Assembly: GCF_016894445.1 (NCBI RefSeq)
Contig: NZ_CP056775.1
Coordinates: 124,001-188,000, forward strand
Origin: Dyadobacter sandarakinus
GTDB taxonomy: Bacteria > Bacteroidota > Bacteroidia > Cytophagales > Spirosomataceae
DNA: 64,000 nt
Direction: 5' to 3'
This document shows, one piece after another, positions 53,846 to 62,694 of the stretch. Every line of letters starts with the position of its first letter. The first letter of the stretch is position 1. A program made the translations under genes and the position numbers. Under the pieces are notes generated by a model that saw nothing but the letters and a program-made list of their open reading frames with translations, did not search any database and was not told where the DNA came from.

Positions 53846-53857
53846 TTAAACGTTTAA
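53846..53857. promoter_or_regulatory. LacI-type operator palindrome 2
   Basis: TTAAACGTTTAA is a perfect 12-base copy of the centre of operator 1, about 198 bases downstream of it. A -7-like TTACTTTG follows at 53948-53955, so the site lies about 90 bases upstream of a plausible susC promoter. Confidence 0.65.
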
Positions 53858-54086
53858 ATGAAAACTAACTTCCAGATACCGCAAGGATAAGGGCACTTTC
53901 TACCGGTGATCCTGCTTTTTACCGCCGCGCCCGGCAGTAAACCACGATTACTTTGTTTTCGTATATAGATATGCGTTCGTGTGTCGCGGACGGGCTGATA
54001 CCTGTGTCTTAGAGAAAAATTCTGCCTGCATTAACGTACAGGCAGCCAGCCGGACTTTGTCTTTTTCGTAACCAGATTTCTCTTGT

Positions 54087-57000
54087 ATGGAAAAAATCTT
54101 TACAGTAATCGCTTTGCTGCTGACCATTCTGTGCTTTGATGCAAACGCGCAGAATAACAGGGTCTCCGGCATAGTCAAAGGCCAGGACAATCAGCCGCTC
54201 CCCGGCGTCAATGTGCTGGTAAGCGGTACGTCGCAAGGTACCGTTACCGATGCCGATGGAAAGTACACGATTGATGTTCCTGCCAGTTCCAGTCTGGTAT
54301 TTTCATTTATCGGCTACGTCAGCCAGACGGTCGCGGCCAATGCACAGTCTGTCATTGACATCACCCTCAACCAGGAAGCCAAAAACCTGAATGAAGTAGT
54401 AGTGACGGCCCTGGGTATCAAACGCGAGGCAAAAACGCTGGGATATGCCACGGCCACCGTGAATGCCGACCAGATTTCCACCAACCGTACGCCTAATGTA
54501 GTCAGCTCGTTACAGGGTAAAATGGCCGGTGTCAATATCTCGTCCTTATCTACCGGGCCGGGCGGCACCGCCAAGATCCGGATCCGGGGACAGTCCTCAT
54601 TCAGCGGGCAGAATAATCCGCTGATCGTCGTCAACGGGGTCCCGATCGATAACTCCAACTATGCAGGAGGCGGCGACTTCGGGCCGCGGTCCGCCAACAG
54701 CTCTGACGGGGGCGACGGCCTGTCGAGCATCAATCCCGATGATATAGAGTCTATGACCGTGCTGAAAGGCGCAACTGCCGCCGCCCTCTACGGCTCCCGG
54801 GCAAAGGATGGGGTAGTTATGATCACTACGAAAAACCGGGGTACCGGCAAAGGTATCGGCCTCGATTACAACCTGAATTTCACTACCGACACGCCACTGG
54901 ATTTCACTGATTTTCAGTATGAGTACGGGCAGGGTGAAGGCGGCAAGCGTCCTACTACGGCATTTCCTACTTCGGGCGTGTGGTCATTTGGTGAGAAGTT
55001 TGAGCCCGGCATGACCCAAACCCTGTTTGACAACGAAACCTGGCCCTACCAGCCGGTGCGGAACCGGGTTAAGCAATTTTACCGCGTTGGTACCAACATG
55101 ACCAATACCGTTACCGTATCCAACAATGGTGCAAACGGCGGTTTCAGCCTTTCTCTTGCCAATACGGACAACCGCGGCATTGTCGAGAATAATAAGTTCA
55201 ACCGCAAGGTGGTTAACCTTGGTTTTACCCAGAATATATCGCGAAAGCTGACGGCATCGGGCAATATCAACTATTCCAAAGAGAAGAACATCAATCCGCC
55301 GCAGCTGGATACGCAGGATTTTGCGACTTCCACGGTCATATTCACGCTGGCCAACTCCATGCCTTTTGATGCGCTCCGCCAGAACCAGACCTTGCCCAAT
55401 GGGGATGAATTCGTTTTCTCGCGCTTTCTTGTCCGCAATAATCCCTACTACTCGCTGAGCCATCACTTTGAAAACATCAACCGTGACCGCATCTTCGGGA
55501 ATGTAGCGCTGAAGTACCAGTTTACCGACTGGCTGTACCTGCAGGGACGTGTTGCACAGGATTTTTACGTCCGCAGCCAGGACTATAACATTCCCAATGG
55601 TTATGCACCCATCGCCAAGGCGCCCGTAGGCTATGTTAACGGATCATTTACCCAGGATGTGCGCCGCAGCACCGAACGTAACCTTGACTTCATTCTCGGT
55701 GCCAATCACACCTTCGGGAACATAGGCCTGGATATTACGCTCGGCGGTAATCAGCGGTATGCGCGCATGGATTACAACAGCGTCACCGTGCAGGACTTCA
55801 TCCAGCCCGACCTGTACACGGTCATGAACGGGCGCGTAAAAAATCCGCTTTATGCTTTGTCTGAAAAGAAAATCAACTCGCTGTACGGCGCAGCAACCAT
55901 TTCCTGGAAAGAGTTTCTTTACCTGAACATAACTGCCCGCAACGACTGGTTCTCGACCCTGGCTCCCCAAAACCGCAGCATCCTTTATCCTTCTGTGACG
56001 GGTAGTTTCATCTTTTCGCAGGCATTTCCCAACCTGCCTGCCTGGATCACCTTCGGGAAGCTGAGGGCTGCGTATGCACAGGTAGGTTCAGACAATGTAA
56101 ATCCGTATTCCAATGCATTGTACTATTCGGTTGACAACAACTCCTTCCCCAATCCTTCCGGTCAGCTGGTGCCTGTGGGCGGTATCAATGCGATGACCGT
56201 CCCAAACCGGAATCTACGTCCGCTGCGTGTGAAGGAAGCCGAAGCAGGACTGGAAATGCGCCTCTTCAACAATCAGGTTGGTTTTGACTTTACTTATTAC
56301 CACAAAATCACAGAGGACCAGATCCTGGCCGCGCAGATTTCCGATGCATCCTCCTACACCAATCAGCTCATCAATGTGGGCCGCAGCATGAACCAGGGCC
56401 TCGAACTGCTCATCAATCTCACGCCTGTCAAAACAAAGGATTTCACCTGGGATGTCAGTTTCAATGCATCCTACAATACTTCCAAAGTATTAAAGTTGGG
56501 TACTGCCGAAAAGGATACTGTGATTACCGTAGGCGGCGGGGGAGGCCGCACACTGAACATGGTCGTAGGTAAGCCGCTCGGTCAGCTGTATACGTTCAAA
56601 TACCTGCGTGACGAAGAAGGAAGACAGGTTTTTGACAAAAACAGCGGCATGCCGATGCGGAATAATACGCTGATGAATGTCGGGAATGCGCTTCCCAGAT
56701 ATTTCGGCGGCATCACCAATACTTTCAACTACAAAGGCATCATGCTTTCAGCTTTGATCGATTTCAAGCTGGGGCATAAAATGATTGCCGGCCGCAATAT
56801 TAACTACATGCGTCACGGACTGTCCAAAAGGACGCTGCCCGGCCGGGCCGAAGGCTACGTGATTGGGAATGGTGTGAATCCCGACGGGGAGATTAACCAG
56901 ACCAAAGCCGCCGTGCAGCCTTTTTACGAATCCATCAATCCGCTGGGTGTCAATGAGGATTTTGTATCAAATGCAGGTTTCTGGAAGCTGCGCCAGCTTA

Positions 57001-57221
57001 CATTGAGCTATGATCTCGGCAAGTTGCTTCCTGAGCAGTTTTTTGTCAAAGGCCTGCGCATCAGCGCCATCGCCAACAATGTACTCGTCATTAAAAAGTG
57101 GACGGAAAACATGGACCCCGAAGAAGTCCTGAATGCTTCGGACAATGCTACCGGGCTCGATTTCTGGCCCGGCCTGCCGCCAACCCGGAGCATCGGGTTC
57201 AATCTGAATGTCAAATTTTAA
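54087..57221 (+). CDS. susC: SusC/RagA-type TonB-linked outer-membrane transporter
   Basis: A 1044-residue outer-membrane receptor. Signal peptide MEKIFTVIALLLTILCFDANA is followed by a carboxypeptidase-D-like regulatory domain (about 25-105, VSGIVKGQDNQPLPGVNVLV). The TonB-box region and plug come next (NEVVVTALGIKREAKTLGYA, LQGKMAGVNIS, VVNGVPIDN, VLKGATAAALYGSRAKDGVV). The remainder is the 22-strand barrel, ending in LPPTRSIGFNLNVKF with the terminal aromatic residue. It imports oligosaccharides or related compounds together with the SusD-type lipoprotein encoded 12 bases downstream. Confidence 0.94.
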   Translation: MEKIFTVIALLLTILCFDANAQNNRVSGIVKGQDNQPLPGVNVLVSGTSQGTVTDADGKYTIDVPASSSLVFSFIGYVSQTVAANAQSVIDITLNQEAKNLNEVVVTALGIKREAKTLGYATATVNADQISTNRTPNVVSSLQGKMAGVNISSLSTGPGGTAKIRIRGQSSFSGQNNPLIVVNGVPIDNSNYAGGGDFGPRSANSSDGGDGLSSINPDDIESMTVLKGATAAALYGSRAKDGVVMITTKNRGTGKGIGLDYNLNFTTDTPLDFTDFQYEYGQGEGGKRPTTAFPTSGVWSFGEKFEPGMTQTLFDNETWPYQPVRNRVKQFYRVGTNMTNTVTVSNNGANGGFSLSLANTDNRGIVENNKFNRKVVNLGFTQNISRKLTASGNINYSKEKNINPPQLDTQDFATSTVIFTLANSMPFDALRQNQTLPNGDEFVFSRFLVRNNPYYSLSHHFENINRDRIFGNVALKYQFTDWLYLQGRVAQDFYVRSQDYNIPNGYAPIAKAPVGYVNGSFTQDVRRSTERNLDFILGANHTFGNIGLDITLGGNQRYARMDYNSVTVQDFIQPDLYTVMNGRVKNPLYALSEKKINSLYGAATISWKEFLYLNITARNDWFSTLAPQNRSILYPSVTGSFIFSQAFPNLPAWITFGKLRAAYAQVGSDNVNPYSNALYYSVDNNSFPNPSGQLVPVGGINAMTVPNRNLRPLRVKEAEAGLEMRLFNNQVGFDFTYYHKITEDQILAAQISDASSYTNQLINVGRSMNQGLELLINLTPVKTKDFTWDVSFNASYNTSKVLKLGTAEKDTVITVGGGGGRTLNMVVGKPLGQLYTFKYLRDEEGRQVFDKNSGMPMRNNTLMNVGNALPRYFGGITNTFNYKGIMLSALIDFKLGHKMIAGRNINYMRHGLSKRTLPGRAEGYVIGNGVNPDGEINQTKAAVQPFYESINPLGVNEDFVSNAGFWKLRQLTLSYDLGKLLPEQFFVKGLRISAIANNVLVIKKWTENMDPEEVLNASDNATGLDFWPGLPPTRSIGFNLNVKF

Positions 57222-57233
57222 ACGGGAACGATC

Positions 57234-58769
57234 ATGAAAACCAGGCATATCTTCTCAGTGATACTCCTGCTCGGCCTGCTGTCGGGCTGTGACCAGGGTT
57301 TTGATAAAATCAATACCAACAAGGTTGATCCCACTTCGCTGGCGCCGTCGCTGATCCTCAACAAGGCGATCATCAGCACCACCTATCTCGACGGCGTATC
57401 CACCCTGGGCATGCTGTGCTACAATTTCGGGATTGTGCAGCAGGTGATCACACCTTACGGGAGCTCCCTTTCGGGTGGCAATTACAACACCTACAACAAT
57501 GCCAACACGCCGCTGGTATGGGTTAATTTATACCGGAATGTGATCAAGCAGCTTGTCGCCGTGGTCGATCAGACGCGCGACGATCCTGCGCAGGCCAATA
57601 TCTACCATGCCGCCCGCATCTGGAAAGCCTATGCTTTTATGATCCTGACGGATACCTACGGCGACGTGCCTTACTTTGAGGCAGGGCAGGGGTACATCAG
57701 TGAGATCATCCGGCCCAAGTATGATCCCCAGGAGGCCATTTACCGCGATATTCTGAAAGAGCTGGAAGAAGCTTCCGCTGCACTGGATGCTTCGCAGCCG
57801 CCTGTTACCACTGACATTCTGTACGGCGGGGATGTTGCCAAATGGAAAAAGCTGGGCTACTCCATGATGCTGCGGGCAAGCATGCGGCTCACGAAGGCAG
57901 ACCCGCAGACTGCGAAAAGTTATGTGGTCAAAGCGGTCTCCGGAGGTGTATTCGCCAGCAATGCCGATAACTCCGTGATCCGTCACACAGCCATTTACAA
58001 CAATTACATTGCCAATCACCTGGCCGCGCGTGAAAAAACCAACTTCTACCTCGCAGCTCCTTTTGTGAACTATCTGAAGGAAAACAATGATCCGCGCCTG
58101 CCGGTGTTTGCGGTGCGGTATGTAGGGGCAAAAGGCGGCCCTGAGCAGGTGCCGGCACGCGCATCCTCCGACCCCAAAGTACAGGTTGGTATGCCTATGG
58201 GGTACAATGATGTGACGATTAACAATGTACTGGCTGAAAATGGTGTGGCCAGTCTCTGGGATTTCTCGCAGATCAACCTGACCACCGTCCTGAAACTTGA
58301 CGCGCCTGAGTTTCATATTACCTATGCACAGGTACAGCTGCTGGTGGCCGAAGCCGCCGTGCGCGGCTGGATACAAGGTTCACCCGCGGACTATTTCGAA
58401 AAAGGCATTCGTGCCAACCTCGAACAAATGGCATCCTATGATCCTTCGGCTGCGATCCCCGAAGCCACAATCGCTGCCTACCTGAAAGCACATCCGCTCG
58501 ATAATGCCAAAGCGCTGGAGCAAATCAATACCCAGTACTGGGTCGCAACCTTTCTCGACGGCAACGAATCCTTCGCCAACTTCCGCAGGAGCGGCTTTCC
58601 CGCTTTGAAGAAAAACCCTTACCCGGGGGCGGAGATCACCGGCAATTTCATCCGGCGCATGCCGTATCCCGACAGTGAGATCGTGGTCAACCTTCAGAAT
58701 GTAAATGACGCCAACACCCGCCAGGGGCCCAATGACCTTAATACCCGCGTATGGTGGGACAAGGAATAG
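57234..58769 (+). CDS. susD: SusD/RagB-type nutrient-binding lipoprotein
   Basis: A 511-residue surface lipoprotein: signal and lipobox MKTRHIFSVILLLGLLSGCD. It has TPR-like helices typical of the SusD superfamily (IYHAARIWKAYAFMILTDTY, GDVPYFEAGQG, MLRASMRLTKADPQTAKSYV). FHITYAQVQLLVAEAAVRGW precedes the C-terminal part NFRRSGFPAL. The layout fits the SusD_2-like branch. It forms a lid over the SusC-type transporter and captures the substrate. Confidence 0.92.
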   Translation: MKTRHIFSVILLLGLLSGCDQGFDKINTNKVDPTSLAPSLILNKAIISTTYLDGVSTLGMLCYNFGIVQQVITPYGSSLSGGNYNTYNNANTPLVWVNLYRNVIKQLVAVVDQTRDDPAQANIYHAARIWKAYAFMILTDTYGDVPYFEAGQGYISEIIRPKYDPQEAIYRDILKELEEASAALDASQPPVTTDILYGGDVAKWKKLGYSMMLRASMRLTKADPQTAKSYVVKAVSGGVFASNADNSVIRHTAIYNNYIANHLAAREKTNFYLAAPFVNYLKENNDPRLPVFAVRYVGAKGGPEQVPARASSDPKVQVGMPMGYNDVTINNVLAENGVASLWDFSQINLTTVLKLDAPEFHITYAQVQLLVAEAAVRGWIQGSPADYFEKGIRANLEQMASYDPSAAIPEATIAAYLKAHPLDNAKALEQINTQYWVATFLDGNESFANFRRSGFPALKKNPYPGAEITGNFIRRMPYPDSEIVVNLQNVNDANTRQGPNDLNTRVWWDKE

Positions 58770-58805
58770 CTGAAACCAAACCAGAAAACATCTAAATAGC
58801 TGCGC

Positions 58806-60161
58806 ATGAACAAAAGTGAATTTAGTCGTCGCGACACCATGAAAATGCTGGGGCTGAGCGGCTCAGCCGGACTGATGGGATTATTCGGAGGGATATCGGA
58901 TGCCAAAGCCAGGGAGGAAAAAGGCACACCGGATTATGCCAAAGCGATGAAGCCGGTGAAGATCAAAAGCGTAAAGGCAATCGCTACCGCGCCCCAGGGG
59001 TCCAATCTGATCGTTGTGAAAGTGGAGACTACCGAGCCCGGCCTCTACGGACTGGGATGCGCCACGTTCACCCAGCGCGCCGAAGTCGTAATAGTCGCTA
59101 TTAACACTTACCTCAATGAATTTTGTGCGGGTAAAGATGTGGACAATATCGAGGATATGTGGCAGTCGGCTTACGTGAGCTCCTACTGGCGCAATGGACC
59201 GGTACTGAACAATGCGCTCAGCGGCCTTGATCAGGCATTGTGGGATATCAAGGGAAAACGTGCGGGCATGCCGCTCCACCAGCTGCTGGGCGGGAAAGTA
59301 CGGTTTGCAGTACCCTGCTACACGCACGCCAATGGTAACTCGCCCGAAGAAACCGTCGAGAGCGTCAAAGGCATCATGGAGCGCGGTTTCAAGTTTATCC
59401 GCATTCAGCAGGGCGGCTATGGCGCGGTAGGCAGTACCATTGAAAAACCCGATTTCCGCGGTGCCGGCTTTGGAGGTGAAAGCGATAATTTCATGAATGA
59501 AAATACCTACCTCAAAGCCATTCCCAAGCTGTTTGCAGCTGTACGAAAAAGTTGCGGTGAAGAAATAGAGCTGCTCCACGACATTCACGAGCGGGTACAG
59601 CCCATGAATTCGATCAACATGATCAAGAAGCTGGAAGAATACAATCCCTTCTTTATTGAAGATCCGTTTTCACCTGAAAATATGAAATGGTTCAAACAGC
59701 TGCGCCAGGTTACCTCGGTGCCTATCGCCATGGGCGAGCTTTTCAACAACATCAATGAATTCCTGGAACCAATGGTTAATCAATGGTTCGACTACATCCG
59801 CATTCACGTTTCACAGATCGGCGGCATTACCCCGGCGATGAAGGTTGCCAGGCTGGGAGAGTGGTTCAACATCCGTACGGCCTGGCATGGTCCCGGGGAC
59901 GTGTCGCCCGTCGGCCACGCTGCCCACGCGCACATTGATATGGCCGTATGGAACTTCGGAATTCAGGAGGCAGTGTCTTTCAACGACAAAACGCTTGAAA
60001 TTTTTTCGGGCTGCCCAACGATGAAAAATGGCTATATGCACCTGAACGAATCACCGGGCATTGGTGTGGACATCAATGAAAAGGAAGCTGCCAAGTATCC
60101 CATTACCACCAAGTCCAACTGGCAGGTACGCAAGTTCGATGGTACGATCATCCGCCCATGA
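58806..60161 (+). CDS. Tat-exported enolase-superfamily dehydratase (ManD/RspA-like)
   Basis: A 451-residue enzyme. The N-terminus SRRDTMKMLGLSGSAGLMGL is a twin-arginine signal. The mandelate racemase-type N-terminal domain is followed by a barrel with FKFIRIQQGGYGA and ELLHDIHERVQPM (metal-ligand Asp and nearby His/Arg). FIEDPFSPENMKWFKQLRQV, PIAMGELFNNINEF, HVSQIGGITPAMKVARLGEW and HGPGDVSPVGHAA...NFGIQE follow. The last blocks are those of the mannonate-dehydratase (ManD/RspA) subgroup, where His and Asp near the C-terminus complete the site. Substrate is probably a sugar acid. It overlaps the lacI-type gene by 4 bases. Confidence 0.85.
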   Translation: MNKSEFSRRDTMKMLGLSGSAGLMGLFGGISDAKAREEKGTPDYAKAMKPVKIKSVKAIATAPQGSNLIVVKVETTEPGLYGLGCATFTQRAEVVIVAINTYLNEFCAGKDVDNIEDMWQSAYVSSYWRNGPVLNNALSGLDQALWDIKGKRAGMPLHQLLGGKVRFAVPCYTHANGNSPEETVESVKGIMERGFKFIRIQQGGYGAVGSTIEKPDFRGAGFGGESDNFMNENTYLKAIPKLFAAVRKSCGEEIELLHDIHERVQPMNSINMIKKLEEYNPFFIEDPFSPENMKWFKQLRQVTSVPIAMGELFNNINEFLEPMVNQWFDYIRIHVSQIGGITPAMKVARLGEWFNIRTAWHGPGDVSPVGHAAHAHIDMAVWNFGIQEAVSFNDKTLEIFSGCPTMKNGYMHLNESPGIGVDINEKEAAKYPITTKSNWQVRKFDGTIIRP

Positions 60162-61192
60162 AAAAGGTTTCCCTCAAAGACATAGCCCAAAAAGCCGGCG
60201 TTTCTACCGCCCTGGTTTCCTATGTCCTGAACGGGAAGGAAAAGGAGACCCGGGTGGGGGAAACCATCGCCCGCAAGATCCGTGAGATTGCCCGGGAGCT
60301 CAACTACCAGCCCAATCACCTCGCCAAAAGTCTGCGCAGCGGCCGCACGCATACCATCGGGCTGATCATTGCGGATATTTCCAATCCTTTTTTTGCCAAC
60401 ATTGCGCGCGTGGTTGAGGACGAGGCCAAACAAAACGGGTACACGGTGATCATCGGGAGCTGTGATGAAAATGCGGATAAATCCTGGGACCTGCTCAATG
60501 TACTTATCAACAGGCAGGTCGATGGATTCATCATTGTTTCCTGCGAGGGTTCTGAAAACCAGGTACATTACCTGAAAGAGCGTAGCCTGCCTTTTGTGCT
60601 GCTTGACCGGCATTTTCCCGATATACAAACCGACTTTGTAGCCACCAACAACTTCAAGGCTTCCTACGATGCCGGCATCCACCTCATCCGGGGCGGGTAC
60701 GAGCGCGTGGGACTGATCGCCTATAAATCCGAAATGTACCACATGGTGGAGCGCATCCGCGGGTACCGGCATGCGCTCGCCGACCACCGGATCGACTTCA
60801 ATCCAAGCTGGCTGAAAGAGGTAAAGTTTGAAACCATGGAGCAGGAGGTAAAAGTTGCGATAGACGAAGTGCTGGCCCTGGATCATCGGGTGGAGGCATT
60901 GATCTTCGCTACTTACGGGCTGGCCATCAATGGTTTGAAGTATATTAATGAGCTGCGTCTGAAAGTACCTTCCGACCTGGCGATTGTCAGCTTCGGACAG
61001 GCGGAAGTTTTTGACCTGTACTACTGTCCCATTACCTACCTGCGCCAGCCTCTGGAAATGCTGGGCAAAACGTCCGTCGAGTACCTGCTAAAAAAACTCA
61101 AAAACCCGGAAGAAGGCATGAAGCAGATCCTGATGGAAGCAAAGCTGATCGCCCGTGATTCGTCCATGACAAAATCAATGTGGTCATCCTGA
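60158..61192 (+). CDS. LacI-family transcriptional regulator
   Basis: A 344-residue regulator. Helix-turn-helix and hinge helix: VSLKDIAQKAGVSTALVSYV then LNYQPNHLAKSLRSGRTHTI. The periplasmic-binding-like sensor domain covers about residues 60-340 (GLIIADISNPFFANIARVVE, DGFIIVSCEGSENQV, LPFVLLDRHFP, DLAIVSFGQAEVFDLYYCPI). It should bind AAACGTTTAA palindromes such as those at 53648 and 53846 and respond to a sugar acid or sugar made by the neighbouring enzymes. Its start overlaps the upstream dehydratase stop (ATGA). Confidence 0.92.
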   Translation: MKKVSLKDIAQKAGVSTALVSYVLNGKEKETRVGETIARKIREIARELNYQPNHLAKSLRSGRTHTIGLIIADISNPFFANIARVVEDEAKQNGYTVIIGSCDENADKSWDLLNVLINRQVDGFIIVSCEGSENQVHYLKERSLPFVLLDRHFPDIQTDFVATNNFKASYDAGIHLIRGGYERVGLIAYKSEMYHMVERIRGYRHALADHRIDFNPSWLKEVKFETMEQEVKVAIDEVLALDHRVEALIFATYGLAINGLKYINELRLKVPSDLAIVSFGQAEVFDLYYCPITYLRQPLEMLGKTSVEYLLKKLKNPEEGMKQILMEAKLIARDSSMTKSMWSS

Positions 61193-61208
61193 ATTTTTAT
61201 ACCAATGC

Positions 61209-61220
61209 TTAAACGGTTAA
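61209..61220. promoter_or_regulatory. Degenerate LacI-type operator 3
   Basis: TTAAACGGTTAA differs from the TTAAACGTTTAA centre of operators 1 and 2 at a single base. It lies 16 bases after the lacI-type gene and about 126 bases before the second dehydratase gene, so it could control the downstream genes. Confidence 0.5.
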
Positions 61221-61345
61221 CCTGACATCGTGACAAGCTGCACCCGTCAGGACTAAGCTGAAAATACCGGAGCAGGGCCGTCATGCAGTGCTTTTGAATG
61301 AAGTTTTCCTGAATACAAATCGAGTTGCAAACCAGAAACTGATAC

Positions 61346-62587
61346 ATGGAAAGAAGGGAGTTTTTACGAAATACGATCGTGGGAGCCGCGGCAGTCGTGG
61401 CAGGGATCCCTGCCGCAAAGGCTGGCCTGGCTTCTAAAATGAAGATTACCAAAATCCGGTACTATGCCGCTCCGGGGTACAACAAGCCGCTCTTCAACCA
61501 GGCGCGGGGTATCGTGGAGATCGAGACAGACGGCGGGATCAGCGGCATAGGCGAAGGAGGCAGCAAGGATATGATTGAGCAGTGTGCGCAAATGATGATC
61601 GGGGAAGACCCGTTCCGGATCGAGCACATCTGGCAGAATATATACCGCGGCATGTTTTACCCGCCGGGCCGGGAGAAGCTGCATGCGCTCGGCGCGCTCG
61701 AAATGGCATTGTGGGACATCAAAGGCAAGGCATTGAACGTGCCGGTGTACGAGCTGCTCGGCGGCGCTACCCGTGACTATGTAGAATGCTATGCCACCGG
61801 CTTTAAAGCTTCCAAAGGCAAAACCGAGGAGGAGCGCGCCAGGGACTGCATTGAAGCCGGGCTCAGGGCTTACCGCATTGGCCCTACCGGAGGCAACGGG
61901 GACGAGCCTTTTGATTTTTACGATAATGTTAAAAAGACGATTGATTTCTGCAAACGTATTGACGAAGCCGTAGGTGGCGGCGGCAAGTGGGCGATAGACC
62001 TGCATACCCGGTTCGATATGACCGACGGGCTGAAAATCTGCAATGCGCTGGAACCCCTTGAACCCTACTTCGTGGAGGACATTATCCGCTCTGAAAACCC
62101 GGGGGTGTACAAAACGGTACGTACCATGACCAAGGTGCCGATTGCGGTTGGGGAGCAGTTCGGCGACCGCTGGGATACCAACGAACTGATCGAAAACCGC
62201 CTCATCGACTATACCCGCTTTACCCTGCCCAATACCGGCGGAATCAGCGAGTTCAAAAAGCTCGCATCCATGTGCGAGACCCACTACGTAGGCATGATCC
62301 CGCACTTCACGGGTCCGCTGGCCACGGCCACACTGGTGCATGTACTGGGTTCCAGCAGTCCTGCCCGGGCGCTCATGGAACTTGGAGGAGGCGAGCCCGA
62401 GCGTCCCCCGTACTTCAACGAGGATTTTATCAACTTCAAAAATGGCAAACTGTACCTGAACGATGCGCCGGGACTGGGCGTCAGGTTCGATCCCAAAAAG
62501 GCGACGTTCGTCTTGGAAGTGAAAGAAAAAACCAAGTTCCCGCATCCGATCCTGAAAGCGCCGGACGGATCTATTCATAATTGGTAA
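61346..62587 (+). CDS. Tat-exported enolase-superfamily enzyme, substrate unassigned
   Basis: A 413-residue enzyme. MERREFLRNTIVGAAAVVAG carries a twin-arginine pattern (RREFLR). The mandelate racemase/muconate lactonizing fold shows GGISGIGEGG, ALEMALWDIKGKALNVPVYE, WAIDLHTRFDMTDGLK (Asp and His), YFVEDIIRSENPGVYKTVRT, PIAVGEQFGDRW and MIPHFTGPLATATLVHV. The acidic metal ligands at the ends of the barrel strands are present. Probably a sugar-acid dehydratase or racemase. It is preceded by a degenerate LacI-type operator. Confidence 0.82.
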   Translation: MERREFLRNTIVGAAAVVAGIPAAKAGLASKMKITKIRYYAAPGYNKPLFNQARGIVEIETDGGISGIGEGGSKDMIEQCAQMMIGEDPFRIEHIWQNIYRGMFYPPGREKLHALGALEMALWDIKGKALNVPVYELLGGATRDYVECYATGFKASKGKTEEERARDCIEAGLRAYRIGPTGGNGDEPFDFYDNVKKTIDFCKRIDEAVGGGGKWAIDLHTRFDMTDGLKICNALEPLEPYFVEDIIRSENPGVYKTVRTMTKVPIAVGEQFGDRWDTNELIENRLIDYTRFTLPNTGGISEFKKLASMCETHYVGMIPHFTGPLATATLVHVLGSSSPARALMELGGGEPERPPYFNEDFINFKNGKLYLNDAPGLGVRFDPKKATFVLEVKEKTKFPHPILKAPDGSIHNW

Positions 62588-62694
62588 CAGTGCCGGTGCA
62601 GAGCGGACAAAGGGCTGCCGCCAGGGTGCAGGAGCCACATGTACCAACCTGAACCAGGCCCGCTGACCCGGACCATCAAACCTGAACCTTTACC

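Noticed and set aside
61364..62647. A 427-codon open frame opposite the second dehydratase gene
   Set aside because: It is fully antisense to a well-conserved enzyme and has no recognisable protein features.
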